A DNA stretch of 64,000 bases from an uncultured Prevotellaceae bacterium (GCA_900315075.1 OMXV01000002.1:1-64000); one strand, 5' to 3'. Shown: positions 16,644 through 24,696, numbered from the stretch's first letter. Program-made: numbers and translations. The notes: a model not told the origin generated them from the sequence alone.

Positions 16644-17366
16644 ATGGCTCAGACAAATTTCATCACCAGTCAATATGTATGTGTCCATCAGAAGGCGGCC
16701 ACTGTGCTTCAGCGGTTTTGTGCATTCTTGCTGGACCTTGTCTTTATGAATGTATGTCTTATGATATTGGGGATGATTTTAGGTTTATTGGCCTGGAACT
16801 CTGGTACGGCTCCACTTGTATTGGCACTGATATTAACCATCCCAATTTTAATGTATCCGCTATTGATGGAGGTTTTTTATCATGGGCAAAGTTTTGGGAA
16901 GAAGCTGATGGGTATCAAGGTGGTCAGTCTTGATGGTTCTACACCGGCCATCAGTTCCTACATTCTCAGATGGGTGCTGTTGTTGGTTGATATGACTGGA
17001 TTTATAGGGCTTACATCCATTGTCTTCACCCGCAACAGTCAGCGGCTTGGCGACTTGGCGGCAGGTACTACGGTGGTGAGGCTTGAAAGGGAAAGACAGA
17101 ATTACCGTCTATTCAACTTTTCTTTTGCTGAGGCTAATTACTGTCCCAATTATCCACAAGTCACTAATCTTTCAATGCCACAATTCAGGTTGATTGCCAT
17201 TATTCTTTATTCCCGGCACAGTTTTGTGCGAAATAATCGCTTGCTTCGACTGGCAGAGAAAACACGGCGTGTCATGGGGGTGAACGTCGCTCAGGGCACC
17301 GATGCTGAGCATTTTCTGGTTAATGTCTATAACGACTACCAATATTATATGTCGAAAATGGTCTGA
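16644..17366 (+). CDS. RDD-family membrane protein
   Basis: A 240-residue protein with the RDD domain in its first 150 residues: an Arg in the first membrane helix region (LQRFCAFLLDLVFMN), later QSFGKKLMGIKVV and the signature RLGDLAAGTTVV. The last 80 residues are soluble. RDD proteins are membrane proteins of largely unknown function. The start codon is only seven bases after the promoter -7 element, so the mRNA is probably leaderless or nearly so. It faces the SpoIIM-like gene, and RDD genes commonly accompany such clusters. Confidence 0.85.
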   Translation: MAQTNFITSQYVCVHQKAATVLQRFCAFLLDLVFMNVCLMILGMILGLLAWNSGTAPLVLALILTIPILMYPLLMEVFYHGQSFGKKLMGIKVVSLDGSTPAISSYILRWVLLLVDMTGFIGLTSIVFTRNSQRLGDLAAGTTVVRLERERQNYRLFNFSFAEANYCPNYPQVTNLSMPQFRLIAIILYSRHSFVRNNRLLRLAEKTRRVMGVNVAQGTDAEHFLVNVYNDYQYYMSKMV

Positions 17367-17492
17367 ATCAGAGAAATTCCAGTTGAAGGAAGGTGGTATC
17401 CAGTTTTCTCCGTAGGTCGTGTAGATGGTGATAAATACGCCCTCATCTTGCGCCTAACGAACAAGGAACTGTAGGGGCTAACGGTTTTTGTT

Positions 17493-17534
17493 ATTTTTTG
17501 ATAATCATTTTTTGATAATTATTTTTTGATAATT
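17493..17534 (+). repeat. Three tandem 14-bp repeats in the ATPase promoter
   Basis: ATTTTTTGATAATC at 17493-17506 and ATTTTTTGATAATT at 17507-17520 and 17521-17534. The copies are adjacent and differ at one base. The TTTG inside the third copy is at the right place for the -33 element. Confidence 0.85.
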
Positions 17535-17555
17535 CAAATTAAAGCATTATCTTTG
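17525..17555 (+). promoter_or_regulatory. Promoter of the second AAA ATPase
   Basis: TTTG at 17525-17528, 19 bases, TATCTTTG at 17548-17555: a full consensus match. The -33 element is supplied by the last tandem repeat. Confidence 0.75.
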
Positions 17556-17574
17556 CGGGAAAAAATGAGAGGAT

Positions 17575-18711
17575 ATGATTGACAATCCCTTTGTAACAAA
17601 TGGCTATGTAGGACCGGAATATTTCTGCGACCGCGTGGACGAAACTGCCATGCTCACCAACCTCCTAACTAACGGAAATAATGTTGCGCTGATGTCACCT
17701 CGTCGGGTTGGCAAGACCGATCTAATACGGCATAGTTTTCAACAGGAGAGAATTAAAGATAACTATTACTGTTTTCTCATCGATATCTATGCCACTAACT
17801 CGTTGCACGACTTTGTCAGCGTATTCGGAAAGTCCATTCTTGATGCGCTGAAGCCCAAAGGACGCAGGGTTTGGGAAGGCTTCCTGAATGCGCTGTTGTC
17901 GGTACGTTCTGAAATATCCTTCGACATCAACGGTAATCCCGTATGGGGGCTGGGTGTTGGAGCGATGGTACCTCCTCAAACAACTCTCGACGAGATCTTC
18001 GCCTATCTGGCTTTGGCAGAGAAACACTGTCTGGTAGCCATCGATGAGTTCCAGCAGATTCTCTATTATAATGATCACCAAAATGTTGAAGCAGCATTGC
18101 GTACGCAGATTCAAAAATGCAGCAATGCCAACTTCATCTTTGCTGGTTCTCAGCGACACATGATGAGTGAAATGTTCCTTTCTCCCTCACGTCCTTTCTA
18201 CCAGTCGGTAATGCCTATGAGTCTCGAGACTATTCCGCAGGATAGTTACTGGGCATTTGCCGAACCTCAGTTTGCCAAAAACGGTGACCGAAGAATATCC
18301 TATGAGGTGGTGGAATCTGTCTATCAACGGTTTGAGGGTATCACTGCCAATGTACAACGCATCATGAACATGCTCTATATGATGACACCAAAGGGTGAAA
18401 CCTGTGGAATGGAAATGATTGAAAGAGCCATTGACACCTATTTGCAGCTGTCGTCAGCATATTACAGTGAGCTGCTGCGTCAGATGCCAGAGAAACAGCG
18501 CAATGTGTTCCTGGCCATTGCTGCAGAGGGAAAGGTGAAAAACATTTCGGGTGGCAAGTTCGTTCACAAATATCACCTTTTGTCAACCAGCTCTGTCGTT
18601 TCAGCCGTCAAAGGACTGTTGGAAAAGGACTTTATCACCAAGAACGACAATGTTTACAGCATCTATGACCGCTTCTTCCAACTATGGATAGAGAAGATGC
18701 TACAGTCCTAA
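17575..18711 (+). CDS. AAA ATPase of the archaeal-type (PF01637-like) family
   Basis: A 378-residue ATP-binding protein. Walker A is SPRRVGKTDL near residue 43 and Walker B is CLVAIDEFQQI near residue 158, followed by a sensor-like GSQRHMM. The last 80 residues resemble a winged helix (KYHLLSTSSVVSAVKGLLEKDFITK). Such single-protein ATPases with a DNA-binding-like end are frequent in Bacteroidota and archaea, without a settled role. The start at 17575 lies 19 bases after the -7 element. A cluster of gene remnants follows, which marks a recombination-prone site. Confidence 0.85.
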   Translation: MIDNPFVTNGYVGPEYFCDRVDETAMLTNLLTNGNNVALMSPRRVGKTDLIRHSFQQERIKDNYYCFLIDIYATNSLHDFVSVFGKSILDALKPKGRRVWEGFLNALLSVRSEISFDINGNPVWGLGVGAMVPPQTTLDEIFAYLALAEKHCLVAIDEFQQILYYNDHQNVEAALRTQIQKCSNANFIFAGSQRHMMSEMFLSPSRPFYQSVMPMSLETIPQDSYWAFAEPQFAKNGDRRISYEVVESVYQRFEGITANVQRIMNMLYMMTPKGETCGMEMIERAIDTYLQLSSAYYSELLRQMPEKQRNVFLAIAAEGKVKNISGGKFVHKYHLLSTSSVVSAVKGLLEKDFITKNDNVYSIYDRFFQLWIEKMLQS

Positions 18712-18712
18712 T

Positions 18713-18842
18713 TTAGCCGGCGTACATGGTCTGGCCCTGGGTCAGCGCATCCGGCTCCACACCAAACGTCACCGTGACATTCGGCGCCGTGACACGGTAC
18801 TCCACACTGAGTTTCTGCCCCGTGGCGTGGGTGGGACGAAGT
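18713..18842 (-). pseudogene. C-terminal remnant of an unidentified gene
   Basis: The minus strand reads about 40 residues (ATGQKLSVEYRVTAP, then VEPDALTQGQTMYAG) to a stop at 18713-18715. The piece is clearly richer in G+C than the flanking sequence and changes abruptly near 18842 into AT-rich DNA without a matching N-terminal part. It looks like the beta-strand end of a secreted or surface protein. I cannot assign a family. Confidence 0.45.
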
Positions 18843-18962
18843 ATTGCTGTATAAGTATAAAAACTATAACAGAATGATTTAATTGTTTTACATATTTGAT
18901 GCATTTTGGAGTTAAATGTTGCAAAATAGGTTGTAATGTTATAACTATTTCTAATACATTTA

Positions 18963-18970
18963 TATCTTTG
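18963..18970 (+). promoter_or_regulatory. Promoter -7 element before the Fic remnant
   Basis: TATCTTTG on the plus strand, 25 bases before the ATG of the remnant; no clear -33 element. Confidence 0.45.
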
Positions 18971-18995
18971 CACTGCTTATTAATAAAGAAGGGGT

Positions 18996-19140
18996 ATGAG
19001 ATATCTAAATGTTAAGAAGGCATTGGCGGCGTGGATGGCATTACAGCCGTTGTCAGAAAAGGATCGGGAAAGATGGCAATGGCCGCATAGCTCGACTGAT
19101 GGTGAATTTCATCCTGACTCATATTTGTCCAAATATAAAG
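18996..19140 (+). pseudogene. Fic-family gene remnant
   Basis: The first frame starts with ATG at 18996 and reads MRYLNVKKALAAWMALQ and then PLSEKDRER, like the N-terminus of Bacteroidota Fic proteins. Around 19057 the recognisable frame shifts and gives IGKDGNGRIARLMVNFIL, the Fic active-site motif with the preceding HPF lost. About 200 residues normally lie between these parts. The gene has therefore lost its middle and is frame-shifted. Intact Fic enzymes usually transfer AMP to target proteins; this one cannot. Confidence 0.6.
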
Positions 19141-19150
19141 TCTTTTTTAT

Positions 19151-19375
19151 CTAAGCATTTGCGGACAAACAGATTGACAATAATAATATCGCAGCTTGTT
19201 GGCTAAAATAGATTACGCTATCCGGCATCAACAACTGTCCGTATGCATTGGCTTGATGTTCATAACACCTCAAAGCGTTGATGGTGTCGTGTGCTAACAT
19301 AGCGAAATGATACGCCTGCCTGATTTCATTCAACTCGTTTCGTGGTAGATACTGATAATGGAACAGACTGGCCAT
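19151..19375 (-). pseudogene. TPR-containing regulator fragment
   Basis: A minus-strand piece reads ELNEIRQAYHFAMLAH and then CYEHQANAYGQLLMPDSVI, in the style of tetratricopeptide repeats found in large Bacteroidota sensor proteins. It is only about 65 residues and has neither the signal sequence nor the kinase or DNA-binding end expected. It abuts the Fic remnant tail to tail. Confidence 0.45.
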
Positions 19376-19431
19376 TTGTGAATGGATGCGGCAGAGAAGA
19401 CCAAAATCACAATGGGAGCCAAAAGAAGGGT

Positions 19432-19632
19432 CTATTTCTTGTGTCTTTTGGCTCTTTGCTCTCGGTATTTCGCCTTTTGGCGAGCACTGCCACTGCCGTG
19501 TGAGCCAGTGACGTATTTCTTCTTTTTGGCTTTGGTCCTTACCTTGTCGTTGTCACTGTTGTCGCCGGTGCTGCTGCGCCCCCAGACGATGCCACTCTGG
19601 ATGATGGAGTCGATGTCGTCGCCCTTACTCAT
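19432..19632 (-). CDS. Small basic hypothetical protein downstream of the AICAR transformylase
   Basis: A 66-residue protein (MSKGDDIDSIIQSGIVWG at the start, Lys/Arg-rich end with RQKAKYREQRAKRHKK). It begins 12 bases after the transformylase stop on the same strand, which suggests co-transcription. The basic tail would fit RNA or DNA binding. I do not recognise a family. The antisense frame at 19382-19648 is hydrophobic only because it mirrors Lys codons and is not taken as a gene. Confidence 0.55.
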   Translation of the reverse strand: MSKGDDIDSIIQSGIVWGRSSTGDNSDNDKVRTKAKKKKYVTGSHGSGSARQKAKYREQRAKRHKK

Positions 19633-19644
19633 GTTTTTTTTGTT

Positions 19645-20826
19645 TTAGTGGTGGAAAAGACGTACGCCGGTAAATGCCATGGCGATGCCGTATTTGTCGC
19701 AGGTGGCTATGACATGGTCGTCGCGCACAGAACCTCCAGCTTGAGCGATATATTGTACGCCGCTCTTGTGAGCACGCTCGATATTATCGCCGAATGGAAA
19801 GAATGCGTCGCTGCCAAGAGCCACACCAGTGTTGCGAGCTATCCACTCTTTTTTCTCTTCACGGCTTAATGGCTCGGGACGTGTAGTGAAGAATTGTTGC
19901 CAGGTGCCCTCACGAAGCACATCGTCGTAGTCGTCGCTGATATAGACATCGATGGTGTTGTCGCGGTCGGCACGGCGGATGCCTTCTACAAATGGCAGGT
20001 TCATCACCTTTGGATGCTGTCGCAGCCACCAGATGTCGGCTTTGTTGCCTGCCAGACGGGTGCAATGTATGCGGCTTTGCTGGCCGGCACCGATACCGAT
20101 GGCCTGACCGTCTTTCACATAGCAAACGCTGTTGCTCTGGGTGTATTTCAATGTAATCAGAGAGATGATGAGGTCGCGGAGAGCCTCCTCTGTGAACTCC
20201 TTGTTCTGGGTGGGTATGTTTTCAAAGAGGGTGGGGGAGTCTAATTCTATATTGTTGCGGCCCTGCTCAAAAGTGATGCCGAAAACCTGTTTGCGCTCAA
20301 TAGGCTCTGGCACATAGTCGGGGTCGATTTTAATGACATTGTAGGTGCCTTTACGCTTGGCACGTAAGATTTCCATTGCCTTGGGGGTGAAGTCGGGGGC
20401 TATCACACCATCACTCACCTCGCGCTTTAGCAGTGTAGCGGTCACGGCATCGCAAGTGTCGCTGAGTGCCACAAAGTCACCATAGCTACTCATGCGGTCA
20501 GCACCACGAGCACGAGCGTATGCGCAAGCTATTGGTGAAAGTTCCTCCTTGATGTCGTCCACGAAGTAAATCTTGCGAAGTGTGTCGCTCAAGGGGAGTC
20601 CCACAGCGGCACCGGCTGGTGACACATGTTTGAAACTGGCTGCTGAGGCAAGCCCTGTGGCCTTCTTTAGTTCCTTCACCAACTGCCAGCTGTTGAAGGC
20701 GTCGAGCAGGTTGATATAGCCGGGGCGGCCATTGAGCACTTCGATTGGAAGTTCGCCGTCGGACATAAATATACGTGAGGGCTTTTGGTTGGGGTTGCAG
20801 CCGTATTTCAAGGATAATTCTTTCAT
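19645..20826 (-). CDS. purH: AICAR transformylase without IMP cyclohydrolase domain
   Basis: A 393-residue enzyme for the formyl transfer from 10-formyltetrahydrofolate to AICAR, the penultimate step of IMP synthesis. It contains SAASFKHVSPAGAAVG, SIACAYARARGADRMSS-type core (SPIACAYARARGAD) and the C-terminal KSGVQYIAQAGGSVRDD. The usual N-terminal MGS-like cyclohydrolase domain of PurH is missing: the protein starts directly with MKELSLKYGCNPNQKPS. This stand-alone form is known in several anaerobes, so a separate cyclohydrolase should exist elsewhere. ATG at 20826 is preferred over an upstream in-frame ATG at 20892 because it gives the family N-terminus. Confidence 0.88.
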   Translation of the reverse strand: MKELSLKYGCNPNQKPSRIFMSDGELPIEVLNGRPGYINLLDAFNSWQLVKELKKATGLASAASFKHVSPAGAAVGLPLSDTLRKIYFVDDIKEELSPIACAYARARGADRMSSYGDFVALSDTCDAVTATLLKREVSDGVIAPDFTPKAMEILRAKRKGTYNVIKIDPDYVPEPIERKQVFGITFEQGRNNIELDSPTLFENIPTQNKEFTEEALRDLIISLITLKYTQSNSVCYVKDGQAIGIGAGQQSRIHCTRLAGNKADIWWLRQHPKVMNLPFVEGIRRADRDNTIDVYISDDYDDVLREGTWQQFFTTRPEPLSREEKKEWIARNTGVALGSDAFFPFGDNIERAHKSGVQYIAQAGGSVRDDHVIATCDKYGIAMAFTGVRLFHH

Positions 20827-20897
20827 GATGGGTGATTTTGTGTGATGAATGTTTGTGATTTTTACTAATGAGTGAGGGAATGGAGGAATCATATATG

Positions 20898-20927
20898 AAA
20901 AAAGAGGTTTTCATATTACATGAAACC
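20898..20927 (-). terminator. Terminator of rplS
   Basis: On the minus strand, GGTTTCAT (20920-20927) pairs with ATGAAAACC (20906-20914, one bulge) and is followed by CTCTTTTTT. Confidence 0.6.
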
Positions 20928-20940
20928 CCTTATTTCTTTC

Positions 20941-21327
20941 TTAGGCTTTCTTGATGACTCTCTTCTCCTTAATACGAGCCTTCTTGCCGGTGAGAGCACG
21001 CAGGTAGTACAGCTTAGCGCGACGTACCTTACCTCTCTTGTTCACTTCGATGCTGTCGATGTTGGGTGACTCCAATGGGAAAATACGCTCTACACCAACT
21101 GTGCCCGACATCTTGCGGACAGTGAAACGTTTCTTCTCCTGATGACCACAAATTTTGATAACCACACCACGGTAGTACTGGATACGCTCTTTGTTACCCT
21201 CGATGATTTTGTAACCCACTGTGATGGTGTCGCCAGGACCGAATTCTTCGAATTTCTTGCCGGCTTCTTTTGCCTTCTCGGCTGAGTTGGTGGCAAATGC
21301 CTGCTCAGCAACTTTGATTAAATCCAT
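20941..21327 (-). CDS. rplS: 50S ribosomal protein L19
   Basis: A 128-residue ribosomal protein at the interface of the two subunits. Recognised by [32 protein letters not shown] and [15 protein letters not shown] short C-terminal basic tail is normal in this phylum. It is monocistronic, with a perfect promoter 90 bases upstream and its own terminator. Confidence 0.96.
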   Translation of the reverse strand: MDLIKVAEQAFATNSAEKAKEAGKKFEEFGPGDTITVGYKIIEGNKERIQYYRGVVIKICGHQEKKRFTVRKMSGTVGVERIFPLESPNIDSIEVNKRGKVRRAKLYYLRALTGKKARIKEKRVIKKA

Positions 21328-21691
21328 TGTGTAAGATGATTAAATTTGTTATCGCTCCGACGCAACATAACGAGGCTACTCTTCTTCCTGTCAGCGATTA
21401 CGCCAAAAAGCGGGTGCAAAGGTAGTAATTTTTTCTCATTCTGCCAAATAATTAACTCATTTCTATACTTTTATCTGAAAAAACCATTAATTTTGCACAA
21501 CAAAGGGGGAATATAGACTTTAGAATATAGACTCTTGACTTTAGGCTCTGGACTTTAGACTTTAGGCTCCAGATTTTGCTTTATCTCAATAAATCCCAAT
21601 AAAACACAATAAATCTCTTAATTATCCCAAATATCCCACTATATCCCAATTATATAGACGCGAGTTCTCGCATCCTACAAATGAATAGCAT
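21328..21691. other. Intergenic region between rplS and the nucleotidase genes
   Basis: It holds the rplS promoter, a plus-strand -7 element (TAATTTTG, 21488-21495), and then about 160 bases of low-complexity words: GACTTTAG-type repeats at about 21517-21575 and ATCCCAATA-type repeats at about 21585-21655. No gene is seen. Confidence 0.6.
21417..21448 (-). promoter_or_regulatory. Consensus promoter of rplS
   Basis: On the minus strand, TTTG (21445-21448), 20 bases, TACCTTTG (21417-21424). The leader is about 90 nucleotides, long enough for ribosomal protein feedback, though I see no definite structure. Confidence 0.75.
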
Positions 21692-21720
21692 ATGTCCAAA
21701 CTCCTAAACTCCCGAACTCC
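21691..21720. repeat. Dispersed ACTCC-type repeat, copy 2, inside a coding start
   Basis: The segment is nearly identical to the reverse complement of 39589-39617. Here its ATG is the first codon of the lipoprotein at 21692, so the repeat encodes the first ten residues (MSKLLNSRTP). Confidence 0.65.
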
Positions 21721-22468
21721 CAAATACCTCATGATGGCCATTCTGCTGGCCTCTTGCTCCACCCATTATGAGGTGAGTGAGGTTACACGCACACGAGTGT
21801 TGATAGACAATACTTATGATAGCGCATTAGATGTTGCTACGACAAGATTCATGCAGCCCTATAAGCAGAAAGTTGATAGTGAGATGGCTCCAGTGGTGGG
21901 GCAAGCTGCTACACCCTTAGAACCATATCGACCCGAAAGTCCGTTGGGTAATCTTCTTTCGGATATACTGGTATGGGCAGCTCCACAATATGGTGAGAAG
22001 GTTGATTTCGGCCTCTATAATAACGGTGGGATGAGGGCTTCATTCGCTCAGGGGGATATCACCATCGGAGATGTGCTTGACGTTGCACCGTTTGAAAACT
22101 ATCTCTGTTTTGTCACACTCACTGGCGATAAAGTGCAGGAGCTGCTCGGACAGGTAGCCTATCGTGGTGGCGAAGGTGTCAGCAAGGAGGTGAGGATGGT
22201 GATAACGACTGACAATAAATTGGTTTCTGCAAACATCAATGGGCAGCCAGTGATTCCGACGAAGAACTATCGGGTTGCCACACTTGATTATGTGTCGCAT
22301 GGTAATGATCGCATGGTGGCATTTAAAAGCTCCACCGACCGTCACGATATCTCGAAGGAGGAGGGTGGACTCGCACGAGATGTCATCATGAGATACATCA
22401 AGGAGCGTACAGCCAATGGACTTCCCGTGGAGAGCAAGATAGAAGGACGTATAACCATCAAAGAGTAA
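21692..22468 (+). CDS. 5'-nucleotidase C-terminal domain lipoprotein
   Basis: A 258-residue exported protein holding only the substrate-binding C-terminal domain of UshA-type 5'-nucleotidases: SPLGNLLSDILVWAAP, GLYNNGGMRASFAQGDIT, and VATLDYVSHGNDRM. A lipobox LLASC lies at about residue 18-22. The catalytic metallophosphatase half is a separate gene directly downstream. The N-terminal ten residues come from a dispersed repeat; without them the signal would lack its basic part. The next ATG (21731) would give too short a signal. Confidence 0.85.
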   Translation: MSKLLNSRTPKYLMMAILLASCSTHYEVSEVTRTRVLIDNTYDSALDVATTRFMQPYKQKVDSEMAPVVGQAATPLEPYRPESPLGNLLSDILVWAAPQYGEKVDFGLYNNGGMRASFAQGDITIGDVLDVAPFENYLCFVTLTGDKVQELLGQVAYRGGEGVSKEVRMVITTDNKLVSANINGQPVIPTKNYRVATLDYVSHGNDRMVAFKSSTDRHDISKEEGGLARDVIMRYIKERTANGLPVESKIEGRITIKE

Positions 22469-23317
22469 ATGGCTATGAAAATGAGACATGTATTAATAAC
22501 ATTGTTGTGCTTTGTGTCGGTTGGGGCATGGGCTCAAGATAAGCAACTGGTGATATTGCACACCAACGACACACATAGCACCATCATGCCACTTAATCCC
22601 AATTTGTCGGACAAAAAAGTGGCAGGTCGTGGTGGGTATCTCAGAAGAATGGAATTCTTGCGTCAGCAACGCGAACAGACACCAGATTTGCTACTCTTCG
22701 ACAGTGGTGACTTCTCACAGGGTTCGCCTTATTATACCTTATTTAAAGGGGATGTTGAGGTGGGGCTGATGAACCGTATGCACTATGATGCTGTAACCAT
22801 TGGTAACCATGAGTTTGACTACGGACTGGATAATATGGCAAGGCTCTTCCGTATGGCTGAATTTCCTGTCGTATGTGCCAACTATGATTTCACAGGCACA
22901 CCTTTGGAGAAGCTGGTAAAACCGTATGTCATCATCAAGAGAAAAGGGGTACGTATCGGTGTCTTCGGTCTGTGTCCTCCGCTTGAAGGACTGGTTGATG
23001 CACATAATTGCCAAGGAGTGAAATTCCTCGACCCCGTGGCGAAGGCCAACGAAATCGCTACATTGCTGAAAAAACGGGAGAAATGCGACCTCGTGATATG
23101 TCTCTCACATTTGGGTTGGCAGACCGACTTGGTGGACGACCACGACATGATTGCTGGTTCAAGAAACATCGACCTCGTGCTTGGCGGTCATTCGCATACC
23201 TATCTTGAAAATCTGGAGTATGTAAACAATATCGATGGCATGAATGTTGCTGTAGATCAGAATGGAAAGCACGGTATCTGGATTGGACGGATGGTTGTGC
23301 AGATGAAAAGAAAATAA
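22469..23317 (+). CDS. Periplasmic metallophosphoesterase (5'-nucleotidase N-terminal domain)
   Basis: A 282-residue exported phosphoesterase with a signal peptide ending GAWAQ. Metal-binding motifs of the calcineurin-like fold are complete: ILHTNDTHS, DSGDFSQGSP, GNHEFDYG, and LGGHSHTYL. The start codon follows the stop of the C-domain gene directly, so the two halves are translationally coupled and should act together on periplasmic nucleotides. ATG codons at 22475 and 22481 are possible alternative starts. Confidence 0.87.
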   Translation: MAMKMRHVLITLLCFVSVGAWAQDKQLVILHTNDTHSTIMPLNPNLSDKKVAGRGGYLRRMEFLRQQREQTPDLLLFDSGDFSQGSPYYTLFKGDVEVGLMNRMHYDAVTIGNHEFDYGLDNMARLFRMAEFPVVCANYDFTGTPLEKLVKPYVIIKRKGVRIGVFGLCPPLEGLVDAHNCQGVKFLDPVAKANEIATLLKKREKCDLVICLSHLGWQTDLVDDHDMIAGSRNIDLVLGGHSHTYLENLEYVNNIDGMNVAVDQNGKHGIWIGRMVVQMKRK

Positions 23318-23456
23318 GAATGCCGACTTTTTAAAGTGGTCTCATTACTCAACTTTCGCAAGCTCCAGTTTCGTCTGGTTTTGAGACTTTTAGGTCGCTT
23401 CGCTTGCAGGTTATAAGGTGATATATGTATGGCTAACGACATATTTGGGCACATTT

Positions 23457-23510
23457 CACCTCATAACCTCATCGCCTAAAGACCTCATAACCTAGAAGTT
23501 GAGGACTTAC
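23457..23510. repeat. Dispersed CCTCATAACC-type repeat, copy 1
   Basis: The reverse complement of this 54-base segment matches 33214-33267 at 52 of 54 positions. It lies between the nucleotidase and porT stop codons. Confidence 0.8.
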
Positions 23511-23523
23511 AAAATTCAATTAA

Positions 23524-24273
23524 TTATTCAAAATAGAATGTCAGTGCGATGATTTTTGTGCGTGCTTGGCTCACTGAGTTGGTGTATTGTATCATGTTGC
23601 GGTTTTTCAGGTGATTTGCATGGTCGGTGTCCAAGCTGTTAGTCAGACTGTACATGAATTTTAATTCCGGACGAAGCTTGAAAAACGGCAGGTAATAGTC
23701 GCAACCTATACCCAGTTCGGCATATAGATCGTAGCGTTTTAGCTTGATAAAGTCGTTGTCGCGGCCAGAGAGGTTGATCATTGGGTTGAGGCCAGTTACG
23801 ATGTATGGGCGATGGTTGTTGAAACGTGGTGCGGCGAAAATCATGTCCAAGGCACACGAGATGTAGGCAGTTTTCAGCTGCTGGCGCTCCTCGGTAGGTT
23901 TGCCGTTGATGTCAACCTCGCTATGATTGAGAAAGGTGAGGTGTCGTGTGCCAAAATACATCGTAGGAGCTATGCGGAACTGGAAATGTGTGCTCAGACG
24001 GAATTCGCCCAGCACACCCACGTTGAAACCACTGTCCCAACGGTCTTGGTCGCATGAAATAAGACGCTCCACCACGCTGCCATCTTCCTGCTCAATCATC
24101 TGAGGACCCACGTTGAGCAGCTCTACGTCCTGTAAATGGGTACCAACATCAACACCGAAATGAAATTGCCGCAAATCAACATACGGCCTGTTTTCCACAG
24201 TCCGTTCCTGGCCCTGAGCCACTAAACTTATCAGCAGCAGGGCTGTCAGAAATGCTATTTTTTTCCTCAGCAT
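23524..24273 (-). CDS. porT: PorT-family outer membrane beta-barrel protein
   Basis: A 249-residue exported protein with a signal peptide ending VAQGQ. The pattern of alternating hydrophobic strands and an aromatic C-terminal residue (LTFYFE) fits an eight-strand outer membrane barrel. FHFGVDVGTHLQDVELLN and the strand-rich middle resemble PorT, a component needed for type IX secretion in Porphyromonas. The assignment over a generic porin-family protein is moderate, since no other type IX gene is in the window. Confidence 0.65.
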   Translation of the reverse strand: MLRKKIAFLTALLLISLVAQGQERTVENRPYVDLRQFHFGVDVGTHLQDVELLNVGPQMIEQEDGSVVERLISCDQDRWDSGFNVGVLGEFRLSTHFQFRIAPTMYFGTRHLTFLNHSEVDINGKPTEERQQLKTAYISCALDMIFAAPRFNNHRPYIVTGLNPMINLSGRDNDFIKLKRYDLYAELGIGCDYYLPFFKLRPELKFMYSLTNSLDTDHANHLKNRNMIQYTNSVSQARTKIIALTFYFE

Positions 24274-24406
24274 ATTATAATAACGCTTTTTCCGCCCTCT
24301 TATTGTATTTGAAAACGTCTTGCAAATACCTATTCATGGGGATTTAGTAAGGAAAAAAGATGTAAACAAGTGAAAAACATAAAAAACAAATAAAATTTTC
24401 TCATTA

Positions 24407-24440
24407 TTTGTAGGTATATCAAAATTAATTTCTATCTTTG
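24407..24440 (+). promoter_or_regulatory. Promoter of the ferredoxin gene
   Basis: TATCTTTG at 24433-24440, with TTTG at 24407-24410. The gap of 22 bases is a little long. Confidence 0.55.
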
Positions 24441-24506
24441 CACGTGAAAATAAGGGTAGTCAATACCTATAATAAAACAAATATTCATTAATTAAATTTT
24501 ATTACT

Positions 24507-24674
24507 ATGGCATACGTAATTGGTGACGACTGCATTGCATGCGGAACATGTATCGATGAGTGCCCCGCTGGAGCAATCTCTGAGGGCGACAAGTATTCAA
24601 TTGACCCGGAAATTTGCACAGAGTGCGGAACTTGTGCAGATGTTTGCCCATCTGAGGCAATCAGCCTTCCATAA
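24507..24674 (+). CDS. Small 2[4Fe-4S] ferredoxin
   Basis: A 55-residue electron carrier of the clostridial type. Two complete CxxCxxCxxxCP motifs are present: Cys 9, 12, 15, 19 and Cys 37, 40, 43, 47. The gene is short and monocistronic, with its own promoter and a strong terminator. It probably serves low-potential redox enzymes such as pyruvate:ferredoxin oxidoreductase; the partner is not in the window. Confidence 0.95.
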   Translation: MAYVIGDDCIACGTCIDECPAGAISEGDKYSIDPEICTECGTCADVCPSEAISLP

Positions 24675-24696
24675 TCAATGATAATCATAGAATAGT

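Noticed and set aside
19382..19648. Plus-strand hydrophobic frame of 88 codons
   Set aside because: Leu/Phe-rich content is the antisense of Lys/Ser codons of the minus-strand basic protein; the latter is better placed next to the transformylase gene.
24507..24674. Ferredoxin as part of a larger redox operon
   Set aside because: It is bounded by its own promoter and strong terminator, and neighbours are on the other strand.
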